Source: DATEEW01 sp035273665
GTDB lineage: Bacteria > Pseudomonadota > Gammaproteobacteria > Burkholderiales > SG8-39
Assembly: GCA_035273665.1 (NCBI GenBank)
Contig: DATEOW010000128.1
Coordinates: 1-64,000, forward strand
Reading direction: 5' to 3'
DNA: 64,000 bases
This document shows, piece by piece, positions 1 through 8,887 of this stretch. The translations under genes and the position numbers were made by a program. Position 1 is the stretch's first letter, and each line of letters starts with the position of its first letter. Below the pieces are notes generated by a model. The model had not been told where the DNA came from and did not search any database. It was given only the letters and a program-made list of their open reading frames with translations.

Positions 1-858
1 GAAAGTCGACTTGGTATCCATTGTGTCGTATTCATCGAGGATTCTGTTTGCATCCGCGACTGCCGCCGGCGCAAACATTTGCAACACCGGATTGTTCGCA
101 ATTTCGCGATAGCCGTTCCACAGCGGTTCTAAGGTCTCGATGGAGAAGCGGCTGCGTGAATAGGTGAGGCGTAAAGTCGCCGCCCCGTACTCGATCGTAT
201 CCGATACCGTCCAACCGTTATCGGATTTTACTTCTTGGCCCGCCGGCACGTGTTCTTTGAAGTCACCGAAGGCGGCTTGTAGATTATGCGAGACATCGCC
301 CCATCGCACCCGATAGCTGACATCCACGCCGTCGTTATGAGTCATGGGGATGAGGCCATAGACTTCCACCGGCGGCCGCACCCAGTGTTGCGCATAACCT
401 ACTTTGCGATAGTCGGTGGCGAGAAAACTACCGAGCACGACGCGGCCGACGCGCACGCTGAAATCGGGCGTGAACTCGTATTTGATGTTGGCCCATTCCA
501 CATCGGGACGGAAACTGCCGTCATAGTCCTGTTCAGTGACGACCTGCAGCACGGCGGACAACTGCGGCGTAAAAGCGGCCGTTACCTGCAGACCCAGACG
601 GCTGTCGACATCGGCGCTCCATTCCTTGTCGCGGCCCGCGCCACCGCCTTGTAAATCGTGCGCAACGAAATTTGCTTCGTCTTCGCTTGAGCGCACTACG
701 CCGACCGTGCCGAATCCGCTAAAGCTGAAAGCAGGGAAGGCCGGTGCTTCCTGGGCATAGACCTCGGCCCCGCTTAGGGCGACCGCGGCCACAGCCATCA
801 GTGCCAGCTGTCGAGGAATGCTTGCCAAAGCAGGGCGAGGTGTCGATCCCGAAGTCAT
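1..858 (-). CDS. Porin-like outer-membrane protein, 3' end cut by window edge
   Basis: Reading leftward from an ATG at 858 the frame stays open to the window edge (286 codons, no stop reached). The first 40 or so residues look like a signal peptide, with an Ala-rich core and a likely cut after VYA before QEAPAF. The rest alternates short amphipathic stretches (SFSGFGTVGVV, LGLQVTAAFTPQLSAVLQV, VRVGRVVLGSFL) as expected for beta strands of a porin. No Shine-Dalgarno is obvious before 858; a later ATG at 798 would destroy the signal peptide. Substrate cannot be told. The family call rests on general character, not on a specific signature. Confidence 0.72.
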   Translation of the reverse strand, partial: MTSGSTPRPALASIPRQLALMAVAAVALSGAEVYAQEAPAFPAFSFSGFGTVGVVRSSEDEANFVAHDLQGGGAGRDKEWSADVDSRLGLQVTAAFTPQLSAVLQVVTEQDYDGSFRPDVEWANIKYEFTPDFSVRVGRVVLGSFLATDYRKVGYAQHWVRPPVEVYGLIPMTHNDGVDVSYRVRWGDVSHNLQAAFGDFKEHVPAGQEVKSDNGWTVSDTIEYGAATLRLTYSRSRFSIETLEPLWNGYREIANNPVLQMFAPAAVADANRILDEYDTMDTKSTF

Positions 859-1157
859 GCCGCGTGAACGCGGCCGTGAATCACGAGCGGGATCTGTGCT
901 TTTCTTTGTTTGCTGCCAGAACAACATTACATCCAATTTTTTGAGATGCCCTTCGCGCTTCAGGGCACGGGCTACGCTTTGTTCATCGGCGCCGAGCGCT
1001 GAAACTTAAGCGCGACGTTGTAAAAAATGATTCATCAGAATCGTCTGAGCGATATTGCAGTTTCTGTGAGAGCGTCAATCGCTCGAAAAGATAGCAATTC
1101 CCGCTGTTTTTTCGCGTGCGGAATATCACGTGTGCGGTTTTTCACGCGACTGTGATA
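859..1157. other. Intergenic region between chrA and the porin gene
   Basis: About 300 bases with no convincing gene. It should hold the leftward porin promoter, but I see no clear -35/-10 or sigma-54 element for it. A small inverted repeat (GAGCG...CGCTC, about 1069-1083) lies in the part nearer chrA and could be a weak hairpin. Confidence 0.5.
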
Positions 1158-2483
1158 TCAGATCGCCAGATGAAAGATGAGACCTGCAAGGCCGCTGAGC
1201 AGGATGACGGGAATCATTCCGGCCTTGTATCGCAGCAGGGCGAAGAATGCCGCGAGGGCAAGGAGTACCGCGAACCATTCGAACGGCGCCGCAAAGCCCT
1301 TGGGCCAAAAGACGTGATAGGCAAAGAAAGCCGCCAGGTTGACGATCACGCCCACGACTGCCGCCGTAATGCCGGTCAGCGGCGCGGTGAAGCGTAAATC
1401 ACCATGAGTGGCTTCGACCAATGGACCGCCTGCCAGAATAAAAATGAAAGAGGGCAAAAAAGTAAAATAAGTCGCGATACAAGCGCCGGCTATGCCCGCC
1501 AATGCGACGTTAGGTCCGAAAACTTCGTGCGTCCAAGCGCCAACGAAGCCGACAAAGGCTACGATCATGATCAGCGGTCCGGGTGTGGTCTCGCCCAGGG
1601 CGAGGCCGTCGATCATTTGTGGTGCACTAAGCCATCGATAGTGTTCCACCGCGCTATCGAAGACGTAGGGCAGGACCGCATAGGCGCCGCCGAAGGTGAG
1701 CATCGCGGCCTTGGTGAAAAACCATCCCATATCGCGTAGGACTTCGACGCCGGGCAAGGCGAACAACAAAGCGATCGGCGCGCTCCATAAGAGCAAACCT
1801 ACACCCACGCAGCACGCGAGTTTGCCTGCACTATAGTGAGTGTGCGGCAGCTGTTCGCCGTCACCGATCAGACTCGGTCCGTAATCTTTGTGCGTACCCG
1901 CATGACCGCCGATCGTAAAAGCGCCGGGTTTCAGGCGGCCGCCGATAAATCCGAACAGCGCCGCACAAACGATGATGAGCGGGAAGGGGAGATCGAATAC
2001 GAAAATCGCAATGAATGCTGCCACGGCGATTGCCCAAAGCCATGCACTTTTGAGGGCCCGAGAACCGATCCGCCACGCCGCGAATAAAACAATCGCCGTG
2101 ATCGCGGGTTTGATCCCGTACAGAAAGCCGGCAACGGTAGGCACATCGCCGAAGACGAGATAGACCCAAGTAAGGCCGATGAGCAGCACAAGCGACGGCA
2201 GCACGAAAAGCGCGCCGGCAATCACACCGCCCCAAGTCCGGTGCATGAGCCAGCCGATATACACGGCGAGCTGCGTTGCTTCCGGTCCGGGCAGCAGCAT
2301 GCAGTAGTTCAGCGCATGCAGAAAACGCCGCTCGCTGATCCACCGCTTCCGCTCCACCAGATCGGTATGCATGATCGCGATCTGCCCCGTGGGTCCGCCG
2401 AAACTGATGAAACCGAGTTTCAGCCAATACCAAAACGCTTCGCGAAACGATACCGGGGCAGGACGGCTGAGTTTTTCTGACAT
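1158..2483 (-). CDS. chrA: Chromate/anion efflux transporter ChrA
   Basis: A 441-residue protein, normal for two-domain CHR transporters. It contains the family's GGP motif near the N-terminus (KLGFISFGGPTGQIA), the PGP motif (LLPGPEATQLA) and the second-half repeat (MLTFGGAYAVLP, GETTPGPLIM). About ten hydrophobic segments in two homologous halves indicate an inner-membrane protein. Characterised members export chromate by proton antiport; here the substrate is inferred. It is monocistronic, divergent from the KaiC-like operon, with a 236-base spacer. Start ATG at 2483. Confidence 0.93.
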   Translation of the reverse strand: MSEKLSRPAPVSFREAFWYWLKLGFISFGGPTGQIAIMHTDLVERKRWISERRFLHALNYCMLLPGPEATQLAVYIGWLMHRTWGGVIAGALFVLPSLVLLIGLTWVYLVFGDVPTVAGFLYGIKPAITAIVLFAAWRIGSRALKSAWLWAIAVAAFIAIFVFDLPFPLIIVCAALFGFIGGRLKPGAFTIGGHAGTHKDYGPSLIGDGEQLPHTHYSAGKLACCVGVGLLLWSAPIALLFALPGVEVLRDMGWFFTKAAMLTFGGAYAVLPYVFDSAVEHYRWLSAPQMIDGLALGETTPGPLIMIVAFVGFVGAWTHEVFGPNVALAGIAGACIATYFTFLPSFIFILAGGPLVEATHGDLRFTAPLTGITAAVVGVIVNLAAFFAYHVFWPKGFAAPFEWFAVLLALAAFFALLRYKAGMIPVILLSGLAGLIFHLAI

Positions 2484-2594
2484 GGCGCGCGACGATACGC
2501 GAAGGCCGACCTATTCGCCATCAAAGCGTGCGCAAGGTGAGCAAGTACTTGATACAACGGGAATCGCATGGGCTGTGCATTCTAAATTCGGCCG

Positions 2595-2608
2595 GGCACA
2601 TGCCTTGC
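2595..2608 (+). promoter_or_regulatory. Sigma-54 -24/-12 promoter for the KaiC-like operon
   Basis: GGCACATGCCTTGC: the -24 GG and -12 GC are spaced exactly as sigma-54 requires, and both GGCA and TTGC blocks are complete. It lies about 110 bases before the kaiC-like start and points at it. It matches the elements found through 36.8-63.7 kb. Confidence 0.72.
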
Positions 2609-2719
2609 AGCAGGGCGGGGAAAATTCGTATGATCGGAAAACGGGCGATCCGATCATGCGATGGAAAGGGCTCCGAATAACTTCAGGAGCGACGCGCCCT
2701 GCTTTATCAAACAGTTCAC

Positions 2720-4183
2720 ATGGCACAGACTCATAAACGCGCCTGTACGGGGATTCAAGGCTTAGACGACGTTCTGCATGGCGGTTTGATTCGAGACCGG
2801 CTTTATCTTCTTGAGGGCATGCCCGGCTCGGGAAAAACAACCCTCGCATTTCAGTTCTTGCTTGAGGGCGCCAAACTGGGCGAACCCGTTCTTTACGTCA
2901 CGCTCTCCGAAACCGAAGAAGAAATTCGCGATGTCGCCGATTCGCATGGTTGGTCGATGGATGGTGTGACCATTCGCGAGCTCGTGTCGACCCAGACCGG
3001 CCTGGAGGCTGAGCAGCAATACACCGTCTTTCACCCCTCCGAGGTCGAGTTAACGGAAACCACCAAAAAAATTCTGCAGGATGTGGAGCGGATCAATCCG
3101 ACCCGCGTCGTGTTCGATTCGCTTTCGGAGTTGCGCCTGCTGGCGGCCGATCCATTGCGTTACCGGCGCCAGATTCTCGCATTCAAGCAGTATTTTTCCG
3201 GCCGCAAGTGCACGGTGCTCATGCTGGATGATCTGACCGGCACCGATCACGACTTGCAAGTGCAAAGCATTGCGCATGGCTCAATCATGCTTACGCACAA
3301 TATTCCCGCGTTTGGCGGCGTACGCCGACGCATCAGTGTGACGAAGTATCGCGGCAGCGATTTTCGCGGGGGCTATCACGACTACGAGATCTACCGTGGC
3401 GGACTGCAAGTTTATCCGCGACTGGTGGCAGCCGAGCATCGACAAGAGTCGAGTCGCGACCGATTGAAGAGTCAGCTTCCCGAATTGGACACCTTGTTAG
3501 GCGGCGGGCTGGAGCGCGGTACCAGCACACTTATTCAAGGCGCGCCCGGCACGGGGAAATCAACCATCGCCGGGTTGTTCGTGGCACGCGCTGCCGAACG
3601 CGGGGAGCGTTCCACTCTGTTCATTTACGACGAAAGTAGCAACACACTTTTCAGTCGGATGAAAGGTCTAGGCGTCGATCTCAAAAAGCACGCGGATGCC
3701 GGCCTCGTCAAGGTGCAACAAATCGATCCGGCGGAATTTTCCCCCGGCCGTCTGGGCCAGGAAATCCGGCTCGCGGTCGAACGAGACAAGTCATGCATCG
3801 TCGTGATCGACAGCTTAAACGGCTATTTGCATTCTATGCCGGACGAACAATACCTTGTCACGCAGTTGCATGAGTTGCTCAGTTACCTTGGTCAGCAGGG
3901 CGTGGCGACGATACTCGTGGCGCCCCAACAAGGCATGATGGGCAGCCACATGACAAGCGTGGTGGACGTCAGTTATCTAGCCGACTCGGTCCTGTTATTG
4001 CGCTACTTCGAAGATGCCGGTGAAGTGAAGCAGGCGATATCGGCGGTCAAAATGCGCGGCGGCAACCACGAACGTAGTATTCGCGAATTTTCAATGCGCG
4101 AGAGCCGCATCAACGTGGGGCCGCCGCTTCATGACTATCACGGCGTGTTCACCGGTGTTCCGCATAAAAAGCCAAAAACGTGA
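2720..4183 (+). CDS. KaiC-like double-RecA-domain ATPase
   Basis: 487 residues with two RecA-type domains, the layout of KaiC. Walker A motifs are GMPGSGKTT at residues 33-41 and GAPGTGKST near 274-282. The C-terminal stretch (LADSVLLLRYFEDAGEV...KMRGGNHERSIREF) closely follows the KaiC CII end. At the position of the cyanobacterial Ser-Thr autophosphorylation pair the sequence reads DVSYLAD, so Ser is kept and Thr is replaced by Tyr. No kaiA or kaiB is nearby. It overlaps the next gene, a hybrid histidine kinase, by four bases (GTGA), so the two are probably one signalling unit. In non-cyanobacteria such KaiC homologues are linked to stress adaptation rather than a proven clock; that role is inferred here. 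Confidence 0.88.
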   Translation: MAQTHKRACTGIQGLDDVLHGGLIRDRLYLLEGMPGSGKTTLAFQFLLEGAKLGEPVLYVTLSETEEEIRDVADSHGWSMDGVTIRELVSTQTGLEAEQQYTVFHPSEVELTETTKKILQDVERINPTRVVFDSLSELRLLAADPLRYRRQILAFKQYFSGRKCTVLMLDDLTGTDHDLQVQSIAHGSIMLTHNIPAFGGVRRRISVTKYRGSDFRGGYHDYEIYRGGLQVYPRLVAAEHRQESSRDRLKSQLPELDTLLGGGLERGTSTLIQGAPGTGKSTIAGLFVARAAERGERSTLFIYDESSNTLFSRMKGLGVDLKKHADAGLVKVQQIDPAEFSPGRLGQEIRLAVERDKSCIVVIDSLNGYLHSMPDEQYLVTQLHELLSYLGQQGVATILVAPQQGMMGSHMTSVVDVSYLADSVLLLRYFEDAGEVKQAISAVKMRGGNHERSIREFSMRESRINVGPPLHDYHGVFTGVPHKKPKT

Positions 4184-5715
4184 ACGCGTCTTTCCAGGAT
4201 TCGGAGCGACGGGTACTCATCCTTGCACCGGTGGGCAAGGACGCCGCGTTAATGGGCGCCATGCTGAAAAAGGATGGCGTGCATTGCGTCGCCTGTCGTA
4301 ATCATTTCCAGTTTGCCGACGAGATTAAACAAGGCGCAGCCGCCATCTTGCTCGCGGAGGAAGCCTTCATCGAGTTCGATAGCGAGCTGGTCGGGACGAT
4401 CGCTACGCAACCGCCTTGGTCCGATCTCCCGGTTCTAATGTTGACGCGGCCCGGCGCCGATTCTCTCCCCGTGCGGCGCGCGTTGGACACTTTGGGCAAC
4501 GTGACTTTGCTCGAACGGCCGGTGCGGGTCAGTGCGCTCAGCAGCGCAGTGCGCAGCGCACTTCGGGCGCGAGACCGTCAATATCAGGTGCGTGCCGCCC
4601 TCGAAGAACGCGAACTGGCCGACCAGCGGAAGGACCAGTTTCTCGCGACACTAGCGCATGAGCTGCGTAATCCTCTCGCGCCTTTGCGAAACTCGCTCGC
4701 GATTTTGCGTCTTGCCAATGCAGGCGCGGCGGAATCGCCGATTTGCGAAATGATGGAGCGACAAGTCAATCACATGGTTCGTCTAGTCGACGATTTGATG
4801 GAGGTGTCGCGTATCACGCGAGGCAAGATCGAATTGCGTAAAGAGAATATCGATCTTGGAGCGGTAATCAGTGCCGCCATCGAAACCAGCCGACCATTGA
4901 TCGATGCAGCCAAGCACGATTTGCAAGTGGCGCTTCCCGAGGAACCGCTGTTTCTCGATGCCGACGCTGTCCGCCTTGCGCAAGTCTTCGCGAATCTACT
5001 GAACAACGCCGCGAAGTATACGGATCCAGGCGGCAAGATCCGCATCGAGGCTTCGCAGCAAGACGGATTCGCAGTGGTTTGCGTGAGTGACACCGGTATT
5101 GGCATCCCTCGCGATTCGCTTAACAAAGTTTTCGATATGTTCGCGCAAGTCGATTCGCGCGATAGTCGTGCGCAAAGCGGACTCGGTATCGGTTTGACCC
5201 TGGTGCGCAGCTTGGTCGAGATGCACGGCGGAACCGTGACGGCACAAAGCGAAGGCCGTGGGAAGGGCTGCCGCTTCGCTGTGCGTTTGCCGATCAGCGC
5301 AGTAGAGCGACGGTCGCGTACGGCGCCGTCGCTGCCAGCGAAGGAGGTCGATCCGCTGCAACGTATTCTGGTTGTGGACGACAACCGCGACGGCGCGGAT
5401 TCTCTCGGCGCGTTGTTGCAAATGCTGGGCGGCGACGTGAAGGTCGTGTACGACGGCAAAAGCGCGCTGGAAACTTTCGTTGCATTTCATCCGGATGTAG
5501 TCGTGCTTGATCTGGGCATGCCGGAAATGGATGGCTACGAAGTCGCCCGCCGCATTCGCGAACGAGGCAAAAACGGCAGTACGCTGATCGCCTTAACGGG
5601 ATGGGGCCAAGAGAAAGACCGCAATCTGACGCAGGCGGCCGGCTTTGATCATCACTTCATCAAGCCGGTCGACCTCGAAGCGATGCGGGCAGTGCTCGCA
5701 TCGCTTTCTCACTGA
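4180..5715 (+). CDS. Hybrid sensor histidine kinase/response regulator, KaiC-linked
   Basis: 511 residues, GTG start overlapping the upstream stop. Order: an N-terminal receiver-like domain (about 11-125) in which the expected phospho-Asp position is occupied by LLAEEAF, so it is probably a pseudo-receiver; a HisKA domain with the H-box LATLAHELRNPLAP (His160); an HATPase domain (FANLLNNAAKY, DTGIGIP, SGLGIGL); and a true C-terminal receiver (ILVVDDNRDGADS, Asp444 in VVLDLGMPEMDG, Lys in FIKP). No membrane segment, so cytoplasmic. A pseudo-receiver on a kinase paired with a KaiC protein recalls CikA, but with the domains in the opposite order. Input signal unknown. Confidence 0.9.
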   Translation: MNASFQDSERRVLILAPVGKDAALMGAMLKKDGVHCVACRNHFQFADEIKQGAAAILLAEEAFIEFDSELVGTIATQPPWSDLPVLMLTRPGADSLPVRRALDTLGNVTLLERPVRVSALSSAVRSALRARDRQYQVRAALEERELADQRKDQFLATLAHELRNPLAPLRNSLAILRLANAGAAESPICEMMERQVNHMVRLVDDLMEVSRITRGKIELRKENIDLGAVISAAIETSRPLIDAAKHDLQVALPEEPLFLDADAVRLAQVFANLLNNAAKYTDPGGKIRIEASQQDGFAVVCVSDTGIGIPRDSLNKVFDMFAQVDSRDSRAQSGLGIGLTLVRSLVEMHGGTVTAQSEGRGKGCRFAVRLPISAVERRSRTAPSLPAKEVDPLQRILVVDDNRDGADSLGALLQMLGGDVKVVYDGKSALETFVAFHPDVVVLDLGMPEMDGYEVARRIRERGKNGSTLIALTGWGQEKDRNLTQAAGFDHHFIKPVDLEAMRAVLASLSH

Positions 5716-5732
5716 TTTCACCCTACGTCGTT

Positions 5733-5756
5733 GGCATGCGGCAAGAGCCGCATGCC
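5733..5756. terminator. Hairpin terminator after the KaiC-like operon
   Basis: Perfect 10-base arms GGCATGCGGC / GCCGCATGCC around an AAGA loop, 17 bases after the kinase stop. The U tract downstream is poor (TATGCTTATTTG), so termination may be partial. Confidence 0.6.
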
Positions 5757-5801
5757 TATGCTTATTTGTTCCTATTGTGGTGATCGCCGCGCTCGCCTAA
5801 G

Positions 5802-5841
5802 CTCGCCAGACTTGTACCGGTGCTACGTAGGCACTGGCGAG
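5802..5841 (+). promoter_or_regulatory. Stem-loop in the leader of the tup-mod operon
   Basis: Perfect inverted repeat CTCGCCAG (5802-5809) / CTGGCGAG (5834-5841) with a 24-base loop, about 30 bases before tupB. It could be an operator or an RNA element sensing metal oxyanion or cofactor. I could not match it to the Moco RNA consensus from memory. Confidence 0.35.
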
Positions 5842-5872
5842 TAACTCATCCCTCCTTCGCGCGGTTAGTGTC

Positions 5873-6577
5873 TTGGATAGTCTTTCACTTGCCTTTGAAC
5901 AAGCCTGGCTCCTCATTGCCAATGCGGACGCAGATTTGTGGCATATCGTCGCATTGAGTTTGAAAGTGAGTCTTAGCGCCGTGTTGATTGCCGCAGCGAT
6001 TGGACTGCCGCTTGGTGCCGCAATCGCAGTAGCGCGGTTTCCGGGACGAAAGAGTGTCGTCGTGATCTTGAACGCGCTGATGGGTTTGCCCCCCGTTGTG
6101 GTGGGCCTACTCATTTATCTGATGCTCTCTCGCGCCGGCCCCTTAGGGGAATATGGGCTGCTCTTTACACCGACTGCCATGATCATTGCACAGGCAGTCT
6201 TGATCGCCCCGATCATCGCTGCGCTCTCTCGACAAATCATTGAAGATGCCTGGTCGGAATACCGCGAGCAATTGCGCTCGCTCGGCGCCGGCCCGCTGCG
6301 AGCCTCCGTCACGCTTTTATGGGATACACGCTTTTCTCTGCTCACGGCAGTGCTCGCAGGTTTTGGTCGTGCTGCCGCCGAAGTAGGGGCCGTCATGATC
6401 GTCGGCGGCAACATCGACGGCGTCACCCGGGTGATGACTACCGCCATCGCGTTGGAAACGAGTAAAGGAGATTTGCCGCTTGCATTGGGGCTTGGCCTCA
6501 TTCTTCTCACGCTCGTTCTCACGCTCAACGCGTTAGCGTATGTCACGAAAGAAATGGCGCAGCGCCGCTATGGGTGA
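5873..6577 (+). CDS. tupB: Tungstate ABC transporter permease TupB
   Basis: 234 residues, about five or six membrane segments, with the inner-loop region ...EYREQLRSLGAGPLRASVTLLW... and EVGAVMIVGGNIDGVTRVMTTAIALETSKGD, characteristic of TupB. The only usable start in frame is a TTG at 5873, with a weak ribosome site, suggesting low expression. It forms the membrane channel of a high-affinity tungstate importer with the ATPase and binding protein that follow. It overlaps tupC by 38 bases if tupC starts at 6540. First gene of a six-gene oxyanion operon. Confidence 0.9.
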   Translation: MDSLSLAFEQAWLLIANADADLWHIVALSLKVSLSAVLIAAAIGLPLGAAIAVARFPGRKSVVVILNALMGLPPVVVGLLIYLMLSRAGPLGEYGLLFTPTAMIIAQAVLIAPIIAALSRQIIEDAWSEYREQLRSLGAGPLRASVTLLWDTRFSLLTAVLAGFGRAAAEVGAVMIVGGNIDGVTRVMTTAIALETSKGDLPLALGLGLILLTLVLTLNALAYVTKEMAQRRYG

Positions 6578-7280
6578 AAGCATTCTTCCGCTCGAGCTGA
6601 AACGCGTCGGATTCAGTGTTCGAGGGCGTGATCTACTCCGCGATATCTCACTTCGCTTTGAAGCGGGCGTGCGGACCGTTATTCTCGGGCCGAACGGCGC
6701 AGGCAAGAGCCTATTGATGCGCATTTGTCATGGGCTGCTTCAGCCGACGACCGGCCAGGTTCAATGGCAAGGCGATAACCCTCAAGCGAGGCAGGCCATG
6801 GTATTTCAACGGCCGGTGATGCTGCGCCGTTCGGCCCTGGCCAATGTCCAATACGCGTTGACGCTGCGCGGCGTGAAGGACCAAGCTACACGACGGGCCT
6901 TAGAAGCGTTGAAAGATGTTGGCCTTGAAGCGCTCGCCGCACGCCCTGCACGCGTCATGTCCGGCGGTGAGCAGCAGCGCCTGGCGCTCGCACGTGCCTG
7001 GGCCTTGCGGCCTGAAGTACTTTTTCTCGACGAGCCGACCGCGAATCTCGATCCCGGCGCGAGTGCTGAAGTGGAACGCATCATCCGGGCGATTGACGGG
7101 ACCGGCACCAAGCTGATTATGAGCACGCATAACCTGGGACAGGCGCGTCGTCTCGCGGACGAGATTGTTTTTCTGCACGAAGGCCGGGTATTGGAAATTA
7201 CGCCGGGGGATTTATTTTTTCACCATCCTCAAACTGCAGAAGCGTCCGCTTTCATAAAAGGAGAACTGCCGTGGATCTGA
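6540..7280 (+). CDS. tupC: Tungstate ABC transporter ATPase TupC
   Basis: 246 residues with a complete ABC signature set: Walker A GPNGAGKS, Q-loop VFQRPVML, signature MSGGEQQRLALARA, Walker B VLFLDEPTA and switch His in STHNLGQ. It powers the TupAB importer. The start may be the ATG at 6540 or the ATG at 6570 (MGESILP), which would shorten the overlap with tupB. The 3' end overlaps tupA by ten bases. Homologues outside such operons are hard to assign; here the flanking tupB and tupA fix the substrate class. Confidence 0.9.
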   Translation: MSRKKWRSAAMGESILPLELKRVGFSVRGRDLLRDISLRFEAGVRTVILGPNGAGKSLLMRICHGLLQPTTGQVQWQGDNPQARQAMVFQRPVMLRRSALANVQYALTLRGVKDQATRRALEALKDVGLEALAARPARVMSGGEQQRLALARAWALRPEVLFLDEPTANLDPGASAEVERIIRAIDGTGTKLIMSTHNLGQARRLADEIVFLHEGRVLEITPGDLFFHHPQTAEASAFIKGELPWI

Positions 7281-8104
7281 TACGCAGGAAAATATTTAGG
7301 GCGTTGGTATTTGCGCTGGCATCAGTTACTGCGCCTGCCATGGCGCAACAGTTCATTACTGTCGCTTCGACGACTTCAACCGAGCAATCGGGCCTCTTCA
7401 AGCACATTCTGCCGATATTCACGGCCAAGACGGGGATCGACGTTCGGGTTGTCGCGCTTGGCACGGGGCAAGCACTCGATATGGCACGACGTGGCGATGC
7501 AGATGTCGTGTTCGTTCACGCCAAAGCGGCAGAGGAAAAATTCGTCAATGAAGGTTTTGGCGTCAGGCGGTATCCCGTGATGTACAACGATTTCGTTATC
7601 GTTGGCCCCCAGAACGATCCGGCCAAGGTGGCCGGCATGAAGGGCGCCGTCGAGGCGCTAAAAAAGATTAAGGCGGCGAGTGTTCCCTTCGTGTCGCGGG
7701 GCGATAGGAGCGGCACACATATCGCCGAACTCTCGCTTTGGAAGGCCGCCGGCATCGATATCGATGAGGCAAAAGGAGGGTGGTATCGCGAAACTGGACA
7801 AGGCATGGGTCCGGCGCTCAATACAGCATCATCGATGAATGCCTACCTGCTTGCTGATCGCGGCACGTGGCTATCATTCAAGAATCGTGGCGATCTAAGG
7901 GTGTTGGTGGAAGGTGATCAGCGTTTGTTCAACCAATACGGCGTGATACTCGTCAGCCCGGCAGAATTCCCTCATGTCAAAGTGCAGCCTGCGCAACGCT
8001 TCATTCAATGGCTGGTTTCTGACGAGGGCCAGGAGGCGATCGCGGCTTATAAGATCGATGGCCAGCAATTGTTTTTCCCCAATGCCGGTCAGCAGGGCGT
8101 GTAG
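7271..8104 (+). CDS. tupA: Tungstate-binding periplasmic protein TupA
   Basis: 277 residues, GTG start inside the end of tupC. A signal peptide is clear (charged MDLIRRK, hydrophobic core, cut after AMA before QQF). The mature N-terminus carries VASTTSTEQSGLFKH, the TTSTxxSG oxyanion-binding loop of TupA proteins, followed by VVALGTGQALDMARRGDADVV. It captures tungstate in the periplasm and delivers it to TupB. Tungstate specificity over molybdate is inferred from family resemblance and from the separate modABC set next door. Confidence 0.91.
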   Translation: MDLIRRKIFRALVFALASVTAPAMAQQFITVASTTSTEQSGLFKHILPIFTAKTGIDVRVVALGTGQALDMARRGDADVVFVHAKAAEEKFVNEGFGVRRYPVMYNDFVIVGPQNDPAKVAGMKGAVEALKKIKAASVPFVSRGDRSGTHIAELSLWKAAGIDIDEAKGGWYRETGQGMGPALNTASSMNAYLLADRGTWLSFKNRGDLRVLVEGDQRLFNQYGVILVSPAEFPHVKVQPAQRFIQWLVSDEGQEAIAAYKIDGQQLFFPNAGQQGV

Positions 8105-8122
8105 AACCAAGCGAGAAAGACC

Positions 8123-8884
8123 ATGCAATACCTATGCTGCTTCCTTGTCTGGCTGCTATTCAGTGTCGTCGCGACGGCTCAAGAAGCCACCATTGCCGCC
8201 GCCTCCGACCTTAAATTCGCGCTGGATGAGGTCGCCAAAGCATATGCGGCGCAGACGGGCCGCAGCGTTCGCATCAGTTACGGCTCCTCCGGAAATTTTG
8301 TCGCGCAAATCGCACAGGGCGCGCCTTACGATCTATTCCTCTCCGCTGACGAGTCCTACGTAACCGAACTCTCGAAACGCGGCCTGACGGTGGATGAAGG
8401 TGTGCTTTATGCGGTAGGTCATGTCGTGCTCTTCGTCCCGAAAGATTCGCCCGTCAAAGCGGATGCCGGTTTACAAGATCTGCGCGTCGCGATTGCGGAT
8501 GGCCGCCTGAAAAAGCTAGCTATCGCCAATCCTGAATTTGCACCCTATGGCCGCGCGGCACGCGAAGTCCTGCAAAGGACCAAGCTCTGGGATGCCGTAA
8601 GAGATAAGCTTGTGTTCGGCGAGAACGTTTCCCAGGCCGCACAGTTCGCTGCAAGTGGTTCAGCGCAAGCGGGCATCTTCGCGTTGTCGCTGGCGATGTC
8701 GCCGAATTTCTCGAATGCGGGCGCATATGTCATATTAGCGCCCGAATGGCACGCGCCTTTGCGGCAACGAATGGTGTTGCTCGAGCGCGGGGCCGACAAG
8801 GCGCGCGCTTTCTACGACTACATGCAACAACCGGCGGCGCGCGCCATCTTAAGCCGCTACGGTTTTGCCTTGCCTGGAGATTAG
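8123..8884 (+). CDS. modA: Molybdate-binding periplasmic protein ModA
   Basis: 253 residues. Signal peptide MQYLCCFLVWLLFSVVATA, then EATIAAASDLKFALDEVAKAY...SYGSSGNFVAQIAQGAPYDLFLSAD, the standard ModA pattern with the oxyanion-contacting Ser residues in AASDL and GSSGN. Starts 18 bases after tupA with a likely ribosome site GCGAGAAAG. It feeds the ModB permease. Confidence 0.93.
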   Translation: MQYLCCFLVWLLFSVVATAQEATIAAASDLKFALDEVAKAYAAQTGRSVRISYGSSGNFVAQIAQGAPYDLFLSADESYVTELSKRGLTVDEGVLYAVGHVVLFVPKDSPVKADAGLQDLRVAIADGRLKKLAIANPEFAPYGRAAREVLQRTKLWDAVRDKLVFGENVSQAAQFAASGSAQAGIFALSLAMSPNFSNAGAYVILAPEWHAPLRQRMVLLERGADKARAFYDYMQQPAARAILSRYGFALPGD

Positions 8885-8887
8885 TAA

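Noticed and set aside
5757..5872. Molybdenum-cofactor (Moco) riboswitch before tupB
   Set aside because: A stem-loop is present but I could not align the conserved Moco RNA core by eye; a covariance-model search is required.
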